Positions 58,217 to 64,000 of a DNA stretch of 64,000 bases are shown here, piece after piece. The stretch lies in contig NZ_SLXL01000014.1 in assembly GCF_004345735.1 (NCBI RefSeq), forward strand, positions 1 through 64,000, written 5' to 3'. The notes under the pieces are model-generated. The model made no database searches. It was not told the DNA's origin and saw only the letters and a list, made by a program, of their open reading frames with translations. The position numbers and the translations under genes are program-made. Numbering within the stretch: position 1 is the stretch's first letter; each line of letters starts with the position of its first letter. The DNA is from Rhodovulum adriaticum (GTDB taxonomy: Bacteria; Pseudomonadota; Alphaproteobacteria; Rhodobacterales; Rhodobacteraceae).

Positions 58217-60457
58217 TCAGGCGAAGCGCACCTCTCGGTCCAGCGGCATTTGCCGTATCCGCTGCCCGGTCGCGGCAAAGATCGCGTTGGCCAGTGCGGG
58301 GGCGGCGGGGGGCACGGTGGGTTCCCCAATGCCGCGCACCGTGTCGCCGGTTTCCAGCGCGCGCACCATGATTTCCGGGCATTCGGTGATGCGCATCGCC
58401 GGATAGGTGTCGAAATTCTCCTGCTCTGGGCGGCCATCGGCATAGGTCAGCGCCGCGCCGATGGCGTGGCCCAGCCCCCAGATCACGCCACCGTGCATCT
58501 GGTTTTCGATATTCACCGGGTCCAGCACGCGGCCCACATCTGCGGCGGCAAAGGCCCGCGCAATCCGCAGGCCCCGGGGCGTCTGGCGAACCTCGACCAC
58601 CTCGGCGCAGGGCACGCCGAAGGACAGGCAAAAGGCCAGCCCGCGCGCGGCGCCTTCGGGCAGGGGGCTGCCCCAGTTCGACATTTCGCCCACCGCCTCC
58701 AGCACGGCGCGGGACGGCGCATGGGTGCACTGGCGCAACCGTTCCTCCAGCGGGTCGGCGCCGGCGGCGTGGATCAACTCGTCCAGCAGGCATTCGTGGA
58801 AGAACGCGTTGCCCGACGCACCGACCGAACGCCAGGAACTGACCGGCACCGTTTCCGGCGCGCGATAGCCCGTGACGCGGTAATGCGGGATCGCCAGCGG
58901 CTGGTCCCAGGCGCCGTTGACGATGGCGGTGTCGGCCCCCAGCGGGTTCAGTCCCAGGCGCCCCATCTGCGAGGCGCTGACCGAGGGCGCCGCGATCGAC
59001 AGGTCAAGTGCTGCCACGCGCCCCCCCTCGACCCGACCCTGTCCGCGCGCGATGGCGGCGGGGCGGGGGAAGTCGTGGGTCATGTCCTCTTCGCGGGTCC
59101 AGGTCATCTTGACCGGGCGGCCGGGTACGACGCGCGCCAGCAGAACGGCCTGGGCGATGAAATCATCCTCCAGCCGGCGGCCGAAACTGCCGCCCATGGG
59201 CAACGCGCTGAGGACGATCCGGTCTTTGGGCAGGCCGGTCAGTTCCGCCGCCGTGTCGATGGCAAAGCGCGGGATCTGGGTGCCCGCGCGGATTTCCAGG
59301 CCCCGGTCGGTCAGCCAGGCAAAGGCGGTCATCGGTTCCAGCGGCGCGTGCGCCAGGAAGGGCACGCGGTATTCGGCCGTGATGTCCGCGCCCTGGGCCA
59401 GCGCCTGTTCCACGTCGCCGTCATCCTTTAGCCGGCTGTCCTGCGCATCGTCGGTAAAGGCGCCGGCGATACTGTCGAACAGGGCCTGGGTCGTGGCGGG
59501 GTGGGCGGCAGGCCCCCAGTCAAATTCGATTGCCTGCGCGGCCTGCATCGCGCGCCATGTATTGTCGGCGATCACGCCCGCGCCGCCGGGCAGGGGCACC
59601 ACCTTGACCACGCCGCGCATCGCCTCGGCCGTGCTGGCGTCAAACCCGTTGAGTTCGCCGCCCCGGCGCGGGTTGGTGCGCACGGTGGCGTGCAGCATGC
59701 CCTTGGCCCATTCGTCGATGCCATAGCGTGCGGTGCCGGTCGATTTTGCTACGATGTCCAGCCGCTGCATCGGTTTGCCCAGCAGGCGCCAGTCGGCCGG
59801 ATCCTTCAGCGCCACGTTGCGCGGGCGCGGCACCCGGCGGGCATAGGGGGCCAGTTCGGTATAGGGCAGGGCGGTGCCGTCGGGGGCGACTACCGCGCCC
59901 GCGCGCGTGGTCAATTGATCCTCTGCCACGCCCAGACGGTTGGCGGCGGCGGCCACCAGCATCGCGCGCGCGGTCGCGCCCGCCTGGCGCAGCCGGTCAT
60001 AGGCATCGGGCACGGTGGACGACCCGCCGGTGATTTGCAGGCCCATCAGCTTGCTGACCGTCTTGCCAAAGCCGCGCGCCACACCGGCCTGCCAGCCGTC
60101 ATCGGTGGCGGCAAAGGGCATGCCCTCGGCCACGATGGCGGCGTTGTAATAGGCGGGCGCGGGCGGGCCGGGATCGGTGCGGATTTCGTCCCAGGCCACG
60201 TCCAGCTCCTCGGCCAGCAGGGCCGCCTGAACCGAGGTCGCGCCCTGCCCCATTTCCGCGCGCGGTGTAATCAGCGTGACGCCGCGCGCGTCGACCAAAA
60301 CATAGGCGGTCAGCGGCGTGATAGCACGCGGCAGTTCATCGGCCAGCGGAAAGGCATAGGGCTGTTCCAGCGAATACCAGCCCACGGCAAAGCCGCCCGC
60401 CACCGTGGCCGTGCCCAACAGGAAGGTGCGCCGCGCGATCTTGGCCCCTTTGCCCAT
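58217..60457 (-). CDS. Molybdopterin-binding dehydrogenase subunit (IorB-like, Tat-exported)
   Basis: A 746-residue xanthine-oxidase-family large subunit. A Tat signal peptide with the twin-arginine motif IARRTFLLG occupies the first 30 residues, so it acts in the periplasm. Molybdopterin contacts include [14 protein letters not shown] and [16 protein letters not shown]. The layout and the two-subunit operon fit isoquinoline-1-oxidoreductase or aldehyde dehydrogenases of the IorAB group. The substrate is unknown. Its ATG lies three bases after the stop of the iron-sulphur subunit gene. No FAD subunit gene is present. Confidence 0.85.
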   Translation of the reverse strand: MGKGAKIARRTFLLGTATVAGGFAVGWYSLEQPYAFPLADELPRAITPLTAYVLVDARGVTLITPRAEMGQGATSVQAALLAEELDVAWDEIRTDPGPPAPAYYNAAIVAEGMPFAATDDGWQAGVARGFGKTVSKLMGLQITGGSSTVPDAYDRLRQAGATARAMLVAAAANRLGVAEDQLTTRAGAVVAPDGTALPYTELAPYARRVPRPRNVALKDPADWRLLGKPMQRLDIVAKSTGTARYGIDEWAKGMLHATVRTNPRRGGELNGFDASTAEAMRGVVKVVPLPGGAGVIADNTWRAMQAAQAIEFDWGPAAHPATTQALFDSIAGAFTDDAQDSRLKDDGDVEQALAQGADITAEYRVPFLAHAPLEPMTAFAWLTDRGLEIRAGTQIPRFAIDTAAELTGLPKDRIVLSALPMGGSFGRRLEDDFIAQAVLLARVVPGRPVKMTWTREEDMTHDFPRPAAIARGQGRVEGGRVAALDLSIAAPSVSASQMGRLGLNPLGADTAIVNGAWDQPLAIPHYRVTGYRAPETVPVSSWRSVGASGNAFFHECLLDELIHAAGADPLEERLRQCTHAPSRAVLEAVGEMSNWGSPLPEGAARGLAFCLSFGVPCAEVVEVRQTPRGLRIARAFAAADVGRVLDPVNIENQMHGGVIWGLGHAIGAALTYADGRPEQENFDTYPAMRITECPEIMVRALETGDTVRGIGEPTVPPAAPALANAIFAATGQRIRQMPLDREVRFA

Positions 60458-60460
60458 GGC

Positions 60461-60919
60461 TTAACCCTCCTGCATCTTTTGCGCCGCGGTTTTCACGGCG
60501 GCCTGGATGCGCGGGTAGGTGCCGCAGCGGCACAGGTTGCCCCACAGCGCATCCTTGATCTGGTCGTCGGTCGGGGCGGGGGTTTCGGCCAGCAGGGCGG
60601 CGGCGGTCATGATCTGGCCCGACTGGCAATAGCCGCATTGCGCCACCTGGTGTTCGATCCAGGCGGCCTGCACCGGGTGGGGGGCGTCGGGTGTGCCCAG
60701 CCCCTCGATCGTGGTGATGGGTCCGGCGACATCGCCCACGGGCAGCTGGCAGGATTGCATCGCCACCCCGTCCACATGCACCGTGCAGGCCCCGCATTGC
60801 GCCGCGCCGCAGCCGTATTTCGTGCCGGTCAGCCCCAGCATGTCGCGCAGCACCCACAGCAGCGGCATGTCCGGTTCGACGTCGATGTCGATTTCGGTTC
60901 CGTTCACCGTCAGTTTCAA
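60461..60919 (-). CDS. (2Fe-2S) iron-sulphur subunit of the same dehydrogenase (IorA-like)
   Basis: A 152-residue protein. The start is set at TTG 60919, seven bases after AGGAGG. The longer frame starting at 60943 would not have this site. The N-terminal plant-ferredoxin-type cluster has [20 protein letters not shown] and MQSCQL, and the C-terminal cluster has [16 protein letters not shown] and CRCGTYPR. It passes electrons from the molybdenum site to an acceptor, likely a periplasmic cytochrome c. It is the first gene of the pair. Confidence 0.9.
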   Translation of the reverse strand: MKLTVNGTEIDIDVEPDMPLLWVLRDMLGLTGTKYGCGAAQCGACTVHVDGVAMQSCQLPVGDVAGPITTIEGLGTPDAPHPVQAAWIEHQVAQCGYCQSGQIMTAAALLAETPAPTDDQIKDALWGNLCRCGTYPRIQAAVKTAAQKMQEG

Positions 60920-61123
60920 AACCAATCCTCCTGGCGGTCGCAACGAGTCGCCTATGCTTTGTGCACCTTAGGGCGGCAGGGTGGCAATTCATCCCCACCG
61001 CCAATCAAATACGGCAGACCCGTCACGATCCGTCGCGAATCCGCAGGCCCGGCTTGCAGCCCGGCGGGTTTTCCGCACATATCCCGCTAACGCCCCTATA
61101 TCCCTAGCCCCGGAGGCCGCCCC

Positions 61124-63499
61124 GTGACTGCCGCTGATCTGCGCGCGAGCATCTTGCGTCACCTGACCTATTCGCTCGGCAGCGATGCCGACCATGCGAC
61201 ACAACATGACTGGCGCATTGCGCTGTCTCTGGCGGTGCGCGACCGGCTGGTTGAAAGCTGGTTCACCGCGTCGCGCGCGACCCGCGCGGCCGGGGCCAAG
61301 CGGGTCTATTACCTGTCGATGGAATTCCTGATCGGCCGCCTGCTGGAGGATGCCATCGTCAACCTGCGGCTGGAGGACGAGGCGCGCGAGGCGCTGAACG
61401 GCCTGGGGCTGGACCCCGTGACGGTGATCCAGGACGAACCCGATGCCGCCCTGGGCAATGGCGGTTTGGGGCGCCTGGCGGCGTGTTTCATGGAATCGCT
61501 GTCCACCTTGTGCGTGCCGGCCTTTGGCTACGGTATCCGCTATGAACACGGCCTGTTCCGCCAGTCCTTCGAAGAGGGGCGTCAGGTCGAGGCCCCCGAA
61601 GAGTGGCTGACCCAATACCACGCCTGGGAGTTCGAGCGCCGCGACGTGCGGTTCAAGATGTGTTTCGGCGGCGAGGTGGTCGAAGAGGGCGGCAAGACGG
61701 TCTGGCACGGGGACCAGGCGGTGATGGCGCAGGCCTTTGACACGCCGATCATCGGCTGGCAGGGGCGGTGGGCGAACACCCTGCGCCTGTGGTCGGCGCA
61801 GCCGCTGCACGGGTTCGATCTGGACCGCTTCAACCGCGGGGAATACGCGGCGGCGGCAGAGCCCGAGGCGCTGGCCCGCACCATTTCCCGCGTGCTGTAT
61901 CCCGACGACACGACCGAACAGGGCAAGGAACTGCGGCTGAAGCAGGAATATTTCTTCACCGCCGCGTCCTTGCGCGACATCCTGCGCCGGTTCGAGGCCG
62001 AGGGCGGCCAGCTTGCCGATTTGCCGAAACGCGCGGCCATTCAGTTGAACGACACCCACCCCGCGATTGCCGGGCCGGAACTGGTGCGCCTGCTGCATGA
62101 CGAACGCGGCATGCCGCTGGATCAGGCCATCGCCACCGCGCGCGGCTGCCTGTCCTACACCAACCACACCCTGATGCCCGAGGCGCTGGAGCGCTGGTCC
62201 GAGGGGTTGATGCGTTCCCTGCTGCCCCGCCACATGCAACTGATCGAACGGATCGACGCCGCCCACGCCGCCGAGCAGCCCTCGCGCAATGTCAGCCTGA
62301 GCAGTGATGGCGAGGTGCGCATGGGCGAGCTGGCCTTCGTCATGGCGCACAAGGTCAACGGCGTGTCCGCCCTGCATACCGACCTGATGAAACAGACGGT
62401 CTTTGCCGAACTGCACCGCCTGCACCCCGACCGTATCGTGAACGAAACCAACGGCGTGACGCCGCGCCGCTGGCTGCTGTCGGCCAACCCGCGCCTCAGC
62501 GCGCTGATTACCGACACGATTGGCGTGGATTGGGCCCACGACCTGGAACAGTTGGAAAGGCTGGAACCCAGCCTGACCGATCCCGCCTTCCTGGATGCCT
62601 ATGCCGCCGCCAAGCGGGCGAACAAGGTCGATCTGTCGGACTGGCTGGCCGCAGAATACGGGCTGTCGGTCGATCCCGACGCGATGTTCGACGTGCAGAT
62701 CAAGCGCATCCACGAATACAAGCGCCAGCACCTGAACATCCTGGAAACCATTGCGCTGTGGCGCGACATCAAGGCCAACCCGGATGGCGATTGGGTGCCG
62801 CGGGTCAAGATCTTTGCCGGCAAGGCCGCGCCGGGGTATTTCTTCGCCAAGGAGATCATCCGCCTGATCAACGACGTGGCCGCCGTCATCAATGCCGACC
62901 CGGTGACGAACAAGTATCTCAAGGTGATCTTCCTGCCGAACTACAATGTCAGCCTCGCGGAACGGCTGATCCCGGCCGCGGACCTGTCCGAACAGATTTC
63001 CACCGCGGGCAAAGAGGCGTCCGGCACCGGCAACATGAAATTCGCCCTGAACGGCGCACCCACCATCGGTACACTGGACGGGGCCAACGTGGAAATCCGC
63101 GACCGGGTGGGGGCGCGCAACTTCTTCCTGTTCGGGATGACCGCTGACGAGGTCGAGGCCCGCCGCGCCGTGCCCGATCATGCCCGCCAGGCCATCGCCG
63201 CCGACCCGCGCCTGTCCGGCGCATTGATGGAGATTTCGCGCGGCACCTTCTCGCCCGCCGAGCGGCACCGCTATCGCGGGGTCGTGGCCAATCTTTCGGG
63301 CGATGACTACTTCCTGGTATGCTCCGATTTCACGGCCTATTGGGATGCGCAGCGCCGGGCGGATGCGGCCTTTGCCGATGCGGATGGCTGGCGGCGGATG
63401 GCGGCCTGCAATACCGCGCGGTCCGGCTGGTTCTCTTCGGATCGCACGATCCGGGGGTACATGTCCGACATTTGGGACGTTGCGCCGCTGGACCCCTGA
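61124..63499 (+). CDS. glgP: Glycogen phosphorylase
   Basis: A 791-residue PLP enzyme starting at GTG 61124 (GGAGG seven bases before). It releases glucose-1-phosphate from glycogen. The active-site features are RVYYLSMEFLIGR near residue 61, GNGGLGRLAACFMESL near 108 and the PLP region KEASGTGNMKFALNG near residue 630. Length is typical for bacteria. It starts the glycogen operon, followed 45 bases later by glgB. Confidence 0.96.
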   Translation: MTAADLRASILRHLTYSLGSDADHATQHDWRIALSLAVRDRLVESWFTASRATRAAGAKRVYYLSMEFLIGRLLEDAIVNLRLEDEAREALNGLGLDPVTVIQDEPDAALGNGGLGRLAACFMESLSTLCVPAFGYGIRYEHGLFRQSFEEGRQVEAPEEWLTQYHAWEFERRDVRFKMCFGGEVVEEGGKTVWHGDQAVMAQAFDTPIIGWQGRWANTLRLWSAQPLHGFDLDRFNRGEYAAAAEPEALARTISRVLYPDDTTEQGKELRLKQEYFFTAASLRDILRRFEAEGGQLADLPKRAAIQLNDTHPAIAGPELVRLLHDERGMPLDQAIATARGCLSYTNHTLMPEALERWSEGLMRSLLPRHMQLIERIDAAHAAEQPSRNVSLSSDGEVRMGELAFVMAHKVNGVSALHTDLMKQTVFAELHRLHPDRIVNETNGVTPRRWLLSANPRLSALITDTIGVDWAHDLEQLERLEPSLTDPAFLDAYAAAKRANKVDLSDWLAAEYGLSVDPDAMFDVQIKRIHEYKRQHLNILETIALWRDIKANPDGDWVPRVKIFAGKAAPGYFFAKEIIRLINDVAAVINADPVTNKYLKVIFLPNYNVSLAERLIPAADLSEQISTAGKEASGTGNMKFALNGAPTIGTLDGANVEIRDRVGARNFFLFGMTADEVEARRAVPDHARQAIAADPRLSGALMEISRGTFSPAERHRYRGVVANLSGDDYFLVCSDFTAYWDAQRRADAAFADADGWRRMAACNTARSGWFSSDRTIRGYMSDIWDVAPLDP

Positions 63500-63544
63500 A
63501 AAGCGGCGCTAGGCAAGGCCGGGCTTCGCGCCTAGGGTGGGACC

Positions 63545-64000
63545 ATGACCCGCAGGACACCCCCCGATACCACCGCCTTTCCCGCCCCCGATCAGGCCCG
63601 CCGGGTGCAGGCGGGCCTGCATGACGATCCCTTCGCGGTGCTGGGACCACACATGCATCAGGGGGGGCGGCACGTGGCGGTGTTCCACCCCGGCCTGGCC
63701 ACGCTTGAGGCGCTGACCGACGACAAGGTTTACGCCCTGTCGCGGCACCCTGACGCCCCCGACCTCTTTTCCGGCCCTTTTCCTTGCGCTGGTGTTTACC
63801 GTCTGCGCGCCACTGACGGGGATGGGCATGTTTGGGACTTCGACGATCCCTATCGGTTTGGTCCTGTGATCGGCGAGATGGATGAGTACCTGCTGGGCGA
63901 GGGGACGCATCAGCGTTTGTGGCAGGTTCTGGGGGCGCATGTTCTGGTGCATGAGGGGGTTTCGGGCACGCATTTTGCGGTCTGGGCGCCGAATGCGCGG
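63545..64000 (+). CDS. glgB: 1,4-alpha-glucan branching enzyme (N-terminal part; cut by window end)
   Basis: An ATG at 63545 opens a frame that runs to the window end (152 codons). The N-terminal region has LHDDPFAVLGPHM (family start), then FSGPFPCAGVYRLRATDG, and the CBM48-type YRFGPVIGEMDEYLLGEGTH and GTHFAVWAPNAR. These are the N1 and N2 domains of GlgB that precede the catalytic barrel, which is outside the window. It makes alpha-1,6 branches in glycogen. Confidence 0.95.
   Translation, partial: MTRRTPPDTTAFPAPDQARRVQAGLHDDPFAVLGPHMHQGGRHVAVFHPGLATLEALTDDKVYALSRHPDAPDLFSGPFPCAGVYRLRATDGDGHVWDFDDPYRFGPVIGEMDEYLLGEGTHQRLWQVLGAHVLVHEGVSGTHFAVWAPNAR

Overview
The window is high-GC DNA (roughly two thirds G+C in most genes). 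Gene content and order point to a nitrogen-fixing member of the Rhodobacterales (Alphaproteobacteria), related to Rhodobacter, Rhodovulum and similar genera. The signs are a nifENX-fdxB block, a nifV-nifW-rpoN block, an HvrA-type H-NS protein, the fad cluster with its MerR regulators, a Hint-domain protein and the TTCTTCTTGG intergenic repeats common in this order. The genus cannot be fixed from the sequence alone.

Layout. 1-2812: right end of an integrated element, with an HNH-like gene, a degraded relative of it, and a tyrosine recombinase that ends at the 3' end of tRNA-Asn. 2958-5214: a metallo-beta-lactamase-fold hydrolase and an orphan EnvZ-type kinase. 5218-13960: the nitrogen-fixation block, all on the minus strand. 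It is two transcription units, nifE-nifN-nifX-DUF269-DUF683-fdxB and iscA-nifU-nifV-nifW-rpoN. Each is preceded by a well-formed -24/-12 promoter and a NifA-type upstream site. Because rpoN closes the second unit, sigma-54 probably feeds back on its own synthesis during nitrogen fixation. NifU has lost all three scaffold cysteines and no nifS is present. 14058-15341: DsrE-like protein, a 58-residue membrane protein and cytochrome b561. 15338-19577: hydrolase, an AT-rich orphan gene, glyA and nadK. 19732-22830: a sigma-54 activator without an input domain, and propionyl-CoA synthetase. 23006-26587: pyrimidine salvage operon cdd-deoA-deoB-upp. 26654-31398: envelope proteins, an acyl-CoA ligase and a Hint protein. 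31395-39007: beta-oxidation cluster (fadJ, a small low-GC gene, fadA, GST, acyl-CoA dehydrogenase, two MerR regulators with a perfect palindromic operator). 39158-43162: thioesterases, MATE exporter, ArsC-like protein, pyrD, DUF952. 43255-48124: deacylase, YedK/HMCES-type protein, HvrA, tRNA-Gly, ABC exporter, Kbp/YgaU. 48257-58156: acyl-CoA ligase, YihY, glpK, Fe-alcohol dehydrogenase, HtpX, lipid A-type glycosyltransferase genes, FAH hydrolase. 58217-60919: two-subunit periplasmic molybdenum dehydrogenase. 61124-64000: start of the glycogen operon (glgP, glgB cut by the window end).

The nif genes work together. NifE/NifN form the FeMo-cofactor scaffold, NifX and its small partners handle cofactor precursors, FdxB supplies electrons, NifV makes homocitrate, NifW protects nitrogenase, IscA and NifU deal with Fe-S supply, and RpoN transcribes the set with NifA. 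The structural genes nifHDK and nifA, nifB are not in this window. The fad genes with the two CoA ligases and propionyl-CoA synthetase describe fatty-acid and propionate use.
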